Shown piece after piece: positions 27,695-36,838 of a stretch of 64,000 bases of DNA. How positions within the stretch are numbered: position 1 is the first letter of the stretch; the number at the start of each line of letters is the position of its first letter. The position numbers and the translations under genes were made by a program. The stretch is taken from assembly GCF_042679565.1 (NCBI RefSeq), contig NZ_JBHTMY010000002.1, forward strand, positions 1,164,497-1,228,496. Direction: 5' to 3'. The notes below the pieces were generated by a model. That model had not been told where the DNA came from and did not search any database. It saw nothing but the letters and a program-made list of their open reading frames with translations. This DNA is from Namhaeicola litoreus (GTDB lineage Bacteria > Bacteroidota > Bacteroidia > Flavobacteriales > Flavobacteriaceae).

Positions 27695-28561
27695 GTGGAA
27701 ACCAAAGAAATTCTCAAAAAAGTTAGGAAAATAGAGATCAAGACAAGAAGATTGTCTGATCATATTTTTTCGGGTGAATACCACAGCTCGTTTAAAGGTC
27801 GTGGTATGACTTTTTCTGAGGTGCGCCAATATCAGTTTGGAGACGATATCCGCTCCATAGATTGGAATGTAACAGCCCGTTATAACGAACCTTTTGTGAA
27901 AGTTTTTGAGGAAGAGCGCGAGCTAACCATGATGTTGCTGGTAGATGTGAGTGCCTCTGAGTATTTTGGAACTACAGATCAGTTTAAAAGAGATATCATT
28001 ACAGAGATCAGTGCTACGTTAGCCTTTTCTGCTATACAAAATAACGATAAGGTTGGCTTAATGCTTTTTTCAGACGAGATTGAATTATTTATTCCGCCAA
28101 AAAAAGGAAAAAGTCATGTGTTACGGATCATCAGAGAGTTAATAGAATTTCAGCCTAAGAGTAAGAAAACAGATATTGCTCATGCTTTGCGTTATTTGTC
28201 TCAGGTGATGAAAAAGAAGGCGATTGTTTTCCTGCTTTCAGATTTTATGGATAAAGGCTATGACAATCCATTAAAAATTGCAGCAAAAAAACACGACATT
28301 ACCGGAATCAGAGTTTTTGATCAATACGAAACAGAATTGCCAAAATTAGGTATGGTCCCCATGTTCGATGTAGAATTGGAAGAAGTTGTACTGGTAAACA
28401 CAAATTCCAGCGCGGTTAGAAAAAGTTACAAGGCAAATTACCTCGAACAAGTAGATTATTTTGAAAATACTTTTAGTAAAAGTGGCGCAGGAACCATTAG
28501 TTCTCGTGTGGATGAGAGTTATGTAAAAAAATTGTTGGGTTATTTTAAACGCAGAAATTAA
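27695..28561 (+). CDS. DUF58 domain protein (VWA-like) of the Bat operon
   Basis: 288 aa DUF58 protein. The conserved GRGMTFSEVRQYQFGDDIRS-type core is present around residues 35-55, followed by a VWA-like Rossmann half with LLVDVSASEYF (partial MIDAS). These cytoplasmic proteins are thought to bridge MoxR and the membrane VWA proteins. The start is a GTG (reads METKEILKKV), 49 bp after the MoxR stop. No ATG alternative precedes the conserved core. Confidence 0.9.
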   Translation: METKEILKKVRKIEIKTRRLSDHIFSGEYHSSFKGRGMTFSEVRQYQFGDDIRSIDWNVTARYNEPFVKVFEEERELTMMLLVDVSASEYFGTTDQFKRDIITEISATLAFSAIQNNDKVGLMLFSDEIELFIPPKKGKSHVLRIIRELIEFQPKSKKTDIAHALRYLSQVMKKKAIVFLLSDFMDKGYDNPLKIAAKKHDITGIRVFDQYETELPKLGMVPMFDVELEEVVLVNTNSSAVRKSYKANYLEQVDYFENTFSKSGAGTISSRVDESYVKKLLGYFKRRN

Positions 28562-28577
28562 ATAGCTCAATGTGAAG

Positions 28578-29555
28578 ATGGAAAAAAGAGAAAGAAATAT
28601 AAATCACAAGGATAACTTAGGTTTGTCAAGAAAAAATTTCTTCGGTGCCTTGGTCTTTATTTTTGCCTTTATTTATGTAGGTCAGGCACAAGTGAAGATT
28701 TCTGTCGACACAACAAAAATCAGAATTGGCGAGCAAATTGAGTACAAAATTTTTGTAGATAAAGACACATTAAAAGATGTTGCTTTTCCTGTACTTAACT
28801 TAGATAGCCTGAAAAAACTGGAAGTAGTAGAATCTTTTAACGTCGATTCTATCAATAACCAGATCTTTAGAAAATATACCCTCACTTCTTTTGACAGCGG
28901 AAGATATATGTTGCCCAAACAAGGTGTGTTAGTCAATAATGTTGAGGTGTACACAGATTCGTTGTTTATAGATGTGACCACTGTAGAAGTGGATACGTTA
29001 AAGCAAAAACTTTTTCCGATTAAAACCATAGAAGAAGAGCCCTATGTTTTTGATGATTTTAAAGAATATTTATGGTGGCTGTTAGGCCTATTGCTTTTGA
29101 CCTTGTTGATTTGGTACTTGTTAAAACGCAAGAAAAAATCGGTAGTAGAAAAGAAAATTGAAATTCCTCCTTTTGAAGAGGCAAAACAAAGGTTAAAAGA
29201 ACTCGACAGTAAAAATTTAGTTAAACAAAACAGGGTAAAGTTGTACTATGTCGAGTTAACAGATATTGTGAGAACATTTATCGAGCGTGAATTGAACATA
29301 CCGGCTTTAGAATCTACCACGGATGAACTATTGGATATCATAACCGATTTTAATGCTTCGAGTAAATTGGGCATTCCAAATGAAACTATTTTCAAACTAA
29401 AAAAACTTCTGCAAGAAGCCGATTTGGTAAAGTTTGCTAAATCTCACCCTATGGAGAACGAGATAGATTTGCACAGAAGAGATGCTGAAAATATCATTGA
29501 GATCATGCACCCCAAAGTAGAAGAAACAGAAAGAAAGGAGGGCTATGAATCCTAA
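28578..29555 (+). CDS. DUF4381-like membrane protein of the Bat operon
   Basis: About 325 aa. N-terminal signal anchor (residues about 25-40), a periplasmic beta-rich domain that resembles a short BatD module (VDTTKIRIGEQIEYKI), one transmembrane helix around YLWWLLGLLLLTLLIWYLL (about residue 155-175), and a cytoplasmic helical tail with the DUF4381-like segment EEAKQRLKEL ... YVELTDIVRTFIERELNIPA. The ATG at 28578 is preferred; a GTG two codons upstream (28572) is possible. Its end overlaps batA by 11 bp. Function unknown, but its place between DUF58 and BatA is conserved in Bacteroidota. Confidence 0.75.
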   Translation: MEKRERNINHKDNLGLSRKNFFGALVFIFAFIYVGQAQVKISVDTTKIRIGEQIEYKIFVDKDTLKDVAFPVLNLDSLKKLEVVESFNVDSINNQIFRKYTLTSFDSGRYMLPKQGVLVNNVEVYTDSLFIDVTTVEVDTLKQKLFPIKTIEEEPYVFDDFKEYLWWLLGLLLLTLLIWYLLKRKKKSVVEKKIEIPPFEEAKQRLKELDSKNLVKQNRVKLYYVELTDIVRTFIERELNIPALESTTDELLDIITDFNASSKLGIPNETIFKLKKLLQEADLVKFAKSHPMENEIDLHRRDAENIIEIMHPKVEETERKEGYES

Positions 29556-30543
29556 TCTCGAATTTTTAAATCCGGAGTTCCTCTGGTTACTTTTGCTCAT
29601 CCCAATATTGGCTGCATGGTTCTTTTTTACCAGAAAAAAGGCTAATGCCGAATTAAAAATTTCAGGCACCAAAGGATTTGCACATAAACACTGGTCGACT
29701 AAATTAAAACCGGTATTATATATTTTGAGATTAGTCGCACTTTCTTCATTGATCGTTGCTTTGGCGAGACCGCGTGATGTAGAAGTGAGTAACAAAACCA
29801 AAACAACCCGCGGAATTGACATTGTTATGGCCATAGACGTTTCGGCAAGTATGTTAGCCAAAGATTTAAGGCCAAACCGTTTGGAGGCCCTTAAAGCGGT
29901 GGCCTCACGCTTTGTCACACAAAGACCAAATGATAGAATTGGAATAGTGGTTTATGCCGGAGAAAGTTTTACAAAAACACCTATTACAAGTGATAAAAGA
30001 ATTGTTTTAAATACGATTAGAGAAATCCAATGGGGAGAAATTGAGGATGGAACTGCCATTGGAATGGGATTGGGCTCAGGTGTAAATAGATTAAAAGATT
30101 CTGAAGCTAAAAGCAAAGTGATTATTTTATTGACAGACGGAGTAAATAATTCAGGTTTCGTAGATCCTAAAACAGCTACAGAATTGGCTAAAGAGTTAGG
30201 GATAAAAGTGTATACGATTGGAATTGGCACAAATGGAACGGCTTTGTTCCCTGTGGCAAAAGATGCAAGCGGGAAGCTGATCTTTAGAAATGCTCCTGTA
30301 GAAATTGACGAAGACTTGTTAAAATATATCGCAAAAGAAACAGAAGGTCAGTATTTTAGGGCTACAGACAATGAAAAACTTGGGCAAATTTACGACGAGA
30401 TCAACAAGCTTGAAAAAACAAAAATAGAAGAAATAAAGTATTATAATTTTAATGAGAATTATAGACCATTCGTCCTTTTGGCAGGTCTTTTGATTTTTCT
30501 TGAAATGTTATTGAGGTATACCCTGTTTAGAAGTTTTATTTAG
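29545..30543 (+). CDS. batA: BatA, VWA-domain membrane protein
   Basis: 332 aa. An N-terminal helix pair (about 8-30 and 58-75) flanks a short cytoplasmic segment, followed by a periplasmic VWA domain with intact MIDAS DVSAS (AIDVSASML) and LLTDGVN, and a C-terminal membrane helix. VWA domains bind metal and partner proteins. The Bat proteins were named for aerotolerance in Bacteroides. Starts 11 bp inside the preceding gene and ends 5 bp before batB. Confidence 0.93.
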   Translation: MNPNLEFLNPEFLWLLLLIPILAAWFFFTRKKANAELKISGTKGFAHKHWSTKLKPVLYILRLVALSSLIVALARPRDVEVSNKTKTTRGIDIVMAIDVSASMLAKDLRPNRLEALKAVASRFVTQRPNDRIGIVVYAGESFTKTPITSDKRIVLNTIREIQWGEIEDGTAIGMGLGSGVNRLKDSEAKSKVIILLTDGVNNSGFVDPKTATELAKELGIKVYTIGIGTNGTALFPVAKDASGKLIFRNAPVEIDEDLLKYIAKETEGQYFRATDNEKLGQIYDEINKLEKTKIEEIKYYNFNENYRPFVLLAGLLIFLEMLLRYTLFRSFI

Positions 30544-30548
30544 GAATT

Positions 30549-31595
30549 ATGTATCAAATAGAAGATCCTAATTATATTGTTTATTTCTCTGGCATCATTA
30601 TTCTGGTGTTGGTTTACCTTGTCTATGTTTTTTGGAAAAGAAAAATACAAAGGAACTTCTTCAACAAAAAATTACTCAATAAATTAAGCCCGGACCGATC
30701 AGGTTTCAAATCATTTTTAAAATTATTGGTTGTGTGTTTGGCTTTAGCTTCATTGATAATTGCCCTCATGAACCCAAAAGTTGGTACGCAGTTAAAAACG
30801 GTAAAACGCCAAGGCGTGGATATTGTATTTGCACTTGATGTCTCTAAAAGTATGTTGGCCGAAGATATCGCTCCAAACCGTTTGGAAAAAGCGAAGCAAG
30901 TTATTGCAAAAGTAATCGATAAATTAGGTGGAGACAGGGTAGGAATCATCATTTATGCGGGTAGCGCTTATCCTTTATTGCCAATTACAACAGATCATGC
31001 CGCCGCAAAAATGTTCCTGCAAAATGCAGATCCAGATATGGTTTCTTCTCAAGGAACAGCGATCACCGAAGCGCTTGAACTGGCCAAAACTTTTTTCGAT
31101 GATGAATCGCAGACCAATCGCTTTTTGTTCATAGTTTCTGACGGAGAAGATCATGAAGAAAATGCCGATAAATTGGCAAAGGAAGTACTCGAAGCCGGAA
31201 TCAAAACATTTACAATTGGAGTGGGTACTACAAAAGGAGGTCCAATTCCAATTAAAAGTAATGGAAAGTTTTTGGGTTATAAAAAAGATAATCAAGATGA
31301 AGTTGTGATCACCCAAATGCATCCTGAAACTTTGGAAGAAATAGCCGCAAATGGTGAGGGTTCTTACCAAAATGGAAATAATACAAGCGCAACCATTGAG
31401 TATGTAGAGGATCTGTTGGTTAAGGCTGAGAAGAAAGAGTTTGAGACCAAGCAATTTTCAGATTACAAAGATCAATTTCAATGGTTCGTTGGTTTAGGTT
31501 TGTTGTTGCTAGTTTTTGACAGTTTATTGCTGAATAGAAAAACGGCTTGGATACAAAAATTGAATTTATTTAACGAAAAGAACAAAAATGAATAG
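30549..31595 (+). CDS. batB: BatB, VWA-domain membrane protein
   Basis: 348 aa paralogue of BatA with the same layout: N-terminal membrane helices, VWA domain with MIDAS DVSKS (ALDVSKSML) and FIVSDGEDHEE, and a terminal transmembrane helix (FVGLGLLLLVFDSLLL). Probably pairs with BatA in the inner membrane. The 3' end overlaps batC by 8 bp, indicating translational coupling. Confidence 0.93.
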   Translation: MYQIEDPNYIVYFSGIIILVLVYLVYVFWKRKIQRNFFNKKLLNKLSPDRSGFKSFLKLLVVCLALASLIIALMNPKVGTQLKTVKRQGVDIVFALDVSKSMLAEDIAPNRLEKAKQVIAKVIDKLGGDRVGIIIYAGSAYPLLPITTDHAAAKMFLQNADPDMVSSQGTAITEALELAKTFFDDESQTNRFLFIVSDGEDHEENADKLAKEVLEAGIKTFTIGVGTTKGGPIPIKSNGKFLGYKKDNQDEVVITQMHPETLEEIAANGEGSYQNGNNTSATIEYVEDLLVKAEKKEFETKQFSDYKDQFQWFVGLGLLLLVFDSLLLNRKTAWIQKLNLFNEKNKNE

Positions 31596-32418
31596 GCTTA
31601 TTTATCTTGCTTTCGTCTTGCCGATGCTCATTTTTGCGCAAGAAGAACCACAAAAAAAGGAGCAAAAAGAGCTCATGGCTGCACCGACGACTAAAGAAGA
31701 GCGCGCATTGGTGCGTAAGGGAAATGATTTGTTTGAAAAGAAGAATTTTGTAGATGCGGAGGTGCAATACAAAAAAGCCCTTGCGACCAATCCAAACTAC
31801 CCTCGTGCGAATTATAATTTGGGCAATGCGATTTATGAACAAAACCGATTTAAAGAAGCTATTCCTAATTACGAATTGGCCGTAAAAGTGAGTAAAGACA
31901 AAAACGAAAGATCTTTGGCTTTTCACAATATGGGAAATGCCTTTTTTGCAGAGAAGAACTATGGTGGTGCGGTTGAAGCATATAAAAATGCTTTGAGAAT
32001 GAATCCGAAAGATGAAGAAACAAGATATAACTTGGCCTTGGCTCAAAAAATGTTAGAACAACAACAAAACGAAGACGATCAAAATAAGGATAAAGATAAG
32101 GATCAAGAAAAAGATCAGGATAACAAACAAGATCAAAAAGAAGAACAAGACAAGGACAAACAAAATCAAGAGAATCAAGACGAAAATCAAGATCAGAATG
32201 ATCAAAATCAAGATCAGGAAAACAAAGATCAGCAGAATGATTCCAAAAATGATAAAGATCAAAAGCAGCCACCTGAGCAACCCAAACCCGACCAATTGTC
32301 TAAACAGCAAATGGAACAGTTGTTGGAGGCAATGAGTAACGAAGAGAATAAAACCCAACAAAAAGTAAATGCCAAAGAGGCTCGCGGACAAAAAGTGAAG
32401 AAAGAAAAAGATTGGTAA
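31588..32418 (+). CDS. batC: BatC, TPR protein with a charged low-complexity tail
   Basis: 276 aa exported protein. Signal peptide to about residue 19 (LIFAQ), then three tetratricopeptide repeats (about 45-150), then about 100 residues (155-255) composed almost wholly of D, Q, K, N and E, and a short C-terminal helix. The tail is probably disordered and may bind cations or basic partners. The low-complexity DNA (32060-32290) gives long but meaningless antisense ORFs. Member of the Bat complex; overlaps batB by 8 bp. Confidence 0.88.
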   Translation: MNRLIYLAFVLPMLIFAQEEPQKKEQKELMAAPTTKEERALVRKGNDLFEKKNFVDAEVQYKKALATNPNYPRANYNLGNAIYEQNRFKEAIPNYELAVKVSKDKNERSLAFHNMGNAFFAEKNYGGAVEAYKNALRMNPKDEETRYNLALAQKMLEQQQNEDDQNKDKDKDQEKDQDNKQDQKEEQDKDKQNQENQDENQDQNDQNQDQENKDQQNDSKNDKDQKQPPEQPKPDQLSKQQMEQLLEAMSNEENKTQQKVNAKEARGQKVKKEKDW

Positions 32419-32421
32419 AGT

Positions 32422-34176
32422 ATGAGAATTAAAATTATATACTTTTTTATTCTTTTGGTACAGATAAGTTTTGCACAAGTTACGTTCAAAACAAATGTAT
32501 CTAAAACTACTTTGGGCTTAAATGAAAGAATACGTGTTGATTTTACGATAGATAAACAGGGAGCAGATGATTTTACGCCTCCTGATTTTGAAAATTTCAC
32601 TGTGTTAGCCGGTCCAAGTCAGTCTACAAGTTTTTCATCCATCAACGGTAAAACATCCTTCAAGCAAACCTATACCTATATCATCCAACCAATAGCCAAA
32701 GGGAGCTTTTTAATTGGTTCCGCATCCATAACCTATAAAGACGAAGTAATTAAATCTAACGCAGTTCGTGTTCAAGTAACCGATGCAATTGACATCCCTG
32801 AAGATCCAAATGATCCGAGGTTTTTGGCTTCTCAGAATATCCATTTGGTGGCGGAGATTTCAAATGATAATCCGTATGTAGGTGAAAGTATTTCAATCAT
32901 TTATAAATTGTACGTCAACTTGAACAAAGTCAATGTTCAAAACACAAGAGAATTATCCGCACCAAGCTTTAATGGTTTTTGGAAACAAAACATGGAAGTG
33001 AGCGCATGGCAGGCAACTGATGGGACTTATAGGGGAGAGCCATATAAATATGTTGTTGTAAAAAAAGCATTGCTTATTCCGCATAAAGCCGGAGAGCTTG
33101 AAATAGATCCCTTAGAGATGGAAGTTATGGCGGGTGTGCCTATGGGGCGAAGAGATTTCTTCGGAAATATGATGTTTAACGATATTAATTTTGCTGCCTC
33201 AAGTGGTAAAAGAACCATTAGCGTAAAAGAACTGCCAGAAGTAGGTAAACCGCTCAATTTTACAGGTGCAGTTGGTAGTTTTCGTTTTGATGTAAAGGCC
33301 AACGAAACTAACTTAAAAGCAAATGAATCTACTTCAATAAAAGTGGAATTGGTAGGTAAAGGAAACCTGAAATTAATTGAATTGCCCAAATTTAATGCAC
33401 CGGCAGGATTGGAAATTTACGAGCCTGAACACCAAGAAAAAATAAATACCACGATGAGTGGAATGGAGGGATCTATTTATGATCAATACGCTATTGTTCC
33501 TCAGTTTAAAGGGAAATTTAAAATTCCGGAAGTATCTTTTTCGTATTTCGATCCCAAACAAGAAAAATATTTTACCTTAAACTCAGATGCTTTAATTATC
33601 AATGTTCCCGAAGGCCAAAGTATGGATGGACAAGAACAGGTGGTTGCCAAGCAGAACGTGGTCGGTAATGAGAGCAATATTCGTTTTATCAAAACAAAAG
33701 CGACCCTTAAACCAGCCCAGGATAAAACTGATTTTTATGGTTCACCACTCTATTATGTACTTTTATTAACGCCTTTATTGGCTATTCCGGCAGGAATATT
33801 TTTAGGTAAGAAAAAAGAAGAAAGAGATTCCGATATTGTTGGAAATAAGCGCAGAAAAGCAGATCGTTTGGCTAGGAAATATCTATCTGAAGCCAAAAGG
33901 AATATGGGTAAAAAGGAAGTTTTTTACGAGTCGCTTGAAAGGGCTTTACACAATTATTTAAAAGCAAAATTACAGGTTGAAACTGCCGATATTTCTTCTG
34001 AAAAAGTAGCAGAACTTTTGAGAGAAAAGAAAGTTGAGCAAGTAATTATTGATGATTTTAAAGAAGTTTTAGACGATTGTAATTACGCACGCTATACACC
34101 GAGTTCTGATGTACAGATCAAGGAGGAATTTGAAAAAGCAAAGTCGGTTTTGGCAAAACTCGACCGTTTTTTATAA
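32422..34176 (+). CDS. batD: BatD, large periplasmic oxygen-tolerance protein
   Basis: 584 aa. Signal peptide (to about residue 19, ending SFAQ), several tandem Ig-like beta domains in the periplasm (VSKTTLGLNERIRVDFTI and a repeated NETNLKANESTSIKVEL), a transmembrane helix around 440-462 (YYVLLLTPLLAIPAGIFLG) and a cytoplasmic helical tail with the DUF4381-like pattern (ERALHNYLKAKLQVETADIS). The repeated Ig-like modules are the hallmark of the BatD family. Follows batC by 3 bp. Confidence 0.9.
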   Translation: MRIKIIYFFILLVQISFAQVTFKTNVSKTTLGLNERIRVDFTIDKQGADDFTPPDFENFTVLAGPSQSTSFSSINGKTSFKQTYTYIIQPIAKGSFLIGSASITYKDEVIKSNAVRVQVTDAIDIPEDPNDPRFLASQNIHLVAEISNDNPYVGESISIIYKLYVNLNKVNVQNTRELSAPSFNGFWKQNMEVSAWQATDGTYRGEPYKYVVVKKALLIPHKAGELEIDPLEMEVMAGVPMGRRDFFGNMMFNDINFAASSGKRTISVKELPEVGKPLNFTGAVGSFRFDVKANETNLKANESTSIKVELVGKGNLKLIELPKFNAPAGLEIYEPEHQEKINTTMSGMEGSIYDQYAIVPQFKGKFKIPEVSFSYFDPKQEKYFTLNSDALIINVPEGQSMDGQEQVVAKQNVVGNESNIRFIKTKATLKPAQDKTDFYGSPLYYVLLLTPLLAIPAGIFLGKKKEERDSDIVGNKRRKADRLARKYLSEAKRNMGKKEVFYESLERALHNYLKAKLQVETADISSEKVAELLREKKVEQVIIDDFKEVLDDCNYARYTPSSDVQIKEEFEKAKSVLAKLDRFL

Positions 34177-34181
34177 ATAGA

Positions 34182-34967
34182 ATGAATTATAAAATGGAAA
34201 TATTCAGACCCTATTTTCGAAGAACCATATTTGTCCTAATTGGATTGATGCTGAGTTATGCCTCAGCTCAATCTGTAGATAGTTTGTTTGTGAAGGCGAA
34301 TAAATTGTATCAGCAAGAAAAATATACCGAAGCCCTTGGTCTGTACAAACAAATTGAAGAACAAGGCATTGTTTCCTCAGAGTTATTTTACAACCTCGGT
34401 AATGTTTATTACAAAAGTAACCAGGTAGCACCTTCTATTTATTATTATGAAAAAGCTTTAAAGCTCAATCCTAATGATGGTGATGTTCTATTTAATTTAG
34501 AATTTGCCAAAAGAATGACATTAGACAATATTGAACCTCTGCCAAAATCTTTGGGAGATAAATACAGAGAGAATATTGTTTTGGGAACTTCTTATAATAC
34601 TTGGGCAACTTTGGCGGTAGTTTTTGCCATTCTTTTTGCCATATTGTTTTTGCTTTATCACTTTTCGCGATATACCCACAGAAAGCGTTTCTTTTTTGTG
34701 AGTAGTAGTATTTGTGCCATTTTGGTTTTTGTGGCAGTTGCCTTTGCCTATCAGAACAAAAATCTCGTGGATAAAACGCAATATGCCATTGTGTTTACAG
34801 CTAATGTGAATGTTAAAAATGCACCTACACAAAACAGTGATATCAATTTTCAACTACACGAAGGAACCAAAGTGCAGATCTTGGAAACCTTAGACAATTG
34901 GAAAAAAATCAAAATTGCCGACGGTAAAATTGGTTGGCTGGATGCAAGTGAAATTAAAGAATTGTAA
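34182..34967 (+). CDS. batE: BatE, TPR and SH3 membrane protein
   Basis: 261 aa. Signal anchor to about residue 30 (SYASAQ), two to three TPR units (about 35-110), two membrane helices (about 140-160 and 170-188) and a C-terminal bacterial SH3 domain (VNVKNAPTQNSD ... WKKIKIADGKIGWLDAS). Last gene of the Bat operon, 5 bp after batD. ATG at 34194 (MEIFRPYF) is an alternative start. The 80-bp gap that follows contains an inverted repeat before the next gene. Confidence 0.88.
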   Translation: MNYKMEIFRPYFRRTIFVLIGLMLSYASAQSVDSLFVKANKLYQQEKYTEALGLYKQIEEQGIVSSELFYNLGNVYYKSNQVAPSIYYYEKALKLNPNDGDVLFNLEFAKRMTLDNIEPLPKSLGDKYRENIVLGTSYNTWATLAVVFAILFAILFLLYHFSRYTHRKRFFFVSSSICAILVFVAVAFAYQNKNLVDKTQYAIVFTANVNVKNAPTQNSDINFQLHEGTKVQILETLDNWKKIKIADGKIGWLDASEIKEL

Positions 34968-35016
34968 TCTTATTTTATCCAGATTTTTAAATTTTCCAAC
35001 TAGACATTTTTTTATC

Positions 35017-35044
35017 TTTATGGTTTCAATTATTAAACCATAAA
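35017..35044 (+). repeat. Perfect inverted repeat directly before the DUF1080 gene
   Basis: Ten-bp arms TTTATGGTTT and AAACCATAAA with an 8-bp loop. The right arm ends 2 bp before the ATG at 35047, so the hairpin would bury the translation start. A near-consensus -7 box TATCTTTA (35013-35020) overlaps the left arm. Not a terminator: no T tract follows on either strand. Confidence 0.6.
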
Positions 35045-35046
35045 AG

Positions 35047-35976
35047 ATGTCCTTCAGAAGAATTACACTAGTTATCTTAATTTTATTTTTTACAATAAGT
35101 CATTATGCCCAGAAAGCGAGTCCTTTAGAAGGGAGATGGGATCTCGTTGTAGATAAAGATAATAAAGAATTACCCTCCTGGCTAGAAATTAGGCACTCGG
35201 GAACTAAAACTTTTGTAGGAAGGTTTGTTTATGCTTTTGGCAGCGCTAGACCCGTTGCAGAAGTAAAAATTTCTGGCAACAAATTTAGTTTTAGCATCCC
35301 GCCCCAATGGGAAGAAGGAGATAGAAATATGGATTTTGAAGGAGAATTAATTGGAGATCAGATAAAAGGTATTATGATTTACACTGATGGGAAACCTTAT
35401 CCATTTGTAGGTAAAAGGCAGTCCGTATTTTCATCTCCAGAAAAAATTGTTTGGTCTAAGTCAGAAGCATTGTTTAATGGAAAAAATATAGAGGGTTGGC
35501 ATTTAGATGGTGATAAAAACAAATGGACAGTGAATGACGGAATTTTGAGTAACGCAGGCGGTGGTTCGAATTTAATTACGGATGATAAGTTTGGTAATTT
35601 TAAATTGAAAGCTGAATTCAGGTATCCGAATGGAAGTAATAGTGGCATTTATTTGCGCGGGAGATATGAAGTACAAATTACTGATAATAAGGGCATGGAA
35701 CCTTCTGATATCTATTTTGGTGGGGTTTATGGTTTTTTAGAACCTAACCAAATGGCAGCTAAGAATGCCAGTGATTGGCAAACCTATGAGATTACATTGG
35801 TCGGTAATCGGGTAACAATTATCGCCAATGGTAAATCTATTATTACAGACCAAACTATTCCCGGAATTACGGGGGGAGCAATTGATAGCCAAGAAGGTCA
35901 ACCAGGACCAATTATGTTGCAAGGAGATCACGGTGCTGTTGAGTTTAAAAGTATAGAAATTATCCCTATTCAATAA
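35047..35976 (+). CDS. DUF1080 (3-keto-disaccharide hydrolase-like) exported protein
   Basis: 309 aa with a signal peptide (ends SHYAQ) and two parts: an N-terminal beta-rich domain (about 25-125, GRWDLVVDKDNKELPSWLE) and a C-terminal DUF1080 concanavalin-like domain (about 140-309; LFNGKNIEGWHLDGD, SGIYLRGRYEVQI). DUF1080 proteins hydrolyse 3-keto-glycosides or act as lectin-like folds. The periplasmic location and fold suggest sugar-derivative degradation; substrate unknown. An inverted repeat sits just before the ATG. Confidence 0.85.
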   Translation: MSFRRITLVILILFFTISHYAQKASPLEGRWDLVVDKDNKELPSWLEIRHSGTKTFVGRFVYAFGSARPVAEVKISGNKFSFSIPPQWEEGDRNMDFEGELIGDQIKGIMIYTDGKPYPFVGKRQSVFSSPEKIVWSKSEALFNGKNIEGWHLDGDKNKWTVNDGILSNAGGGSNLITDDKFGNFKLKAEFRYPNGSNSGIYLRGRYEVQITDNKGMEPSDIYFGGVYGFLEPNQMAAKNASDWQTYEITLVGNRVTIIANGKSIITDQTIPGITGGAIDSQEGQPGPIMLQGDHGAVEFKSIEIIPIQ

Positions 35977-36003
35977 TAGCTTTTACGATTCAAACATATA
36001 CTT

Positions 36004-36034
36004 TCACTAAGTTCGTTATTAGTGATAATTTTTT
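36004..36034 (+). terminator. Probable terminator after the DUF1080 gene
   Basis: TCACTAA and TTAGTGA (36004-36010 and 36019-36025) form a 7-bp stem with an 8-nt loop, then TAATTTTTT. AU-rich stem, so efficiency may be modest. It lies 28 bp after the stop codon on the plus strand. Confidence 0.5.
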
Positions 36035-36055
36035 GAGGTAGAACAAGTTATAAAA

Positions 36056-36820
36056 TTAAGATTTTGAACAAACCGGCAAAATTTCTCCTTTAGTCAGACG
36101 GTATTTATCAATTTGTTCCTCGCTGAGTTGTGCTGAGTAATTTAATTCTTTTACAGTAAAACCCGCACTTCTCAATCGGTCAAAATAGTCTCGGCCAAAT
36201 ACACGAACATGATCGTATTGTCCAAAATGGACAGCTCGTTCTTCCGGCGAAGTAATGCTAAAATCTTCGTATGTTTTTGCTCTATTTAAGTCTTGAGGAA
36301 TTTGAAAAATACCCATACCACCGGGTTTCATTACACGGTACAATTCGCTCATTGCTCTAGCGTCATCTTCAATATGTTCTAAAACGTGGTTACATAAAAT
36401 GAAGTCAAAGGTGCTGTCCTCAAAAGGGAGTTTTAAAATATCTGCTTTTACATCAACTTTGGGTGCGTAAAGATCGGCAGTGGTATAATCAAGGTTTTTC
36501 ATTTTTTTGAACAAAGGCAAAAAACATTGTTCAGGCGCCATGTGCAGCACTTTTTTTGGTGAATTAAAAAAGTCGGTTTCGTTTTTTAGAAACAACCAAA
36601 GTAATCGGTGCCTTTCAAGTGATAATGTGCTAGGAGACAAAACATTTGGTCTTTGCTCGCCATAGCCATAAGGTAAAAAGGTACGAAAAGATTTTCCGTC
36701 AATAGGATCTGTATAATCAGATCCTTTTAAAAATGCGGCTAAGACAGGTCGAATCAAGTAACTCACCTTGATCAAATAGGGTCTTGGAAGGGTATTTAAA
36801 ATATGAGAAAATAATTTCAT
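36056..36820 (-). CDS. Class I SAM-dependent methyltransferase
   Basis: 254 aa Methyltransf_11-type enzyme. The SAM-binding region reads KVLHMAPEQ (motif I, with Met-Ala-Pro in place of the usual Gly-rich turn), then DFILCNHVLEHIED (motif of the acceptor loop). Such divergent motif I sequences occur in this Bacteroidota family. The substrate cannot be deduced. It follows map by 18 bp on the same strand and is probably cotranscribed with it. Confidence 0.85.
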   Translation of the reverse strand: MKLFSHILNTLPRPYLIKVSYLIRPVLAAFLKGSDYTDPIDGKSFRTFLPYGYGEQRPNVLSPSTLSLERHRLLWLFLKNETDFFNSPKKVLHMAPEQCFLPLFKKMKNLDYTTADLYAPKVDVKADILKLPFEDSTFDFILCNHVLEHIEDDARAMSELYRVMKPGGMGIFQIPQDLNRAKTYEDFSITSPEERAVHFGQYDHVRVFGRDYFDRLRSAGFTVKELNYSAQLSEEQIDKYRLTKGEILPVCSKS

Positions 36821-36838
36821 CTGGAGAGTAGAAACGAA

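Noticed and set aside
31570..32478. Several long minus-strand ORFs across the batC region
   Set aside because: They mirror the low-complexity D/Q/K/N/E coding stretch and give repetitive hydrophobic or His/Asp-rich sequences with no family; batC on the plus strand is in operon frame with neighbours.
26641..34967. MoxR-VWA cluster as an antiphage or novel system
   Set aside because: Gene order and contents match the known Bacteroidota Bat aerotolerance operon.
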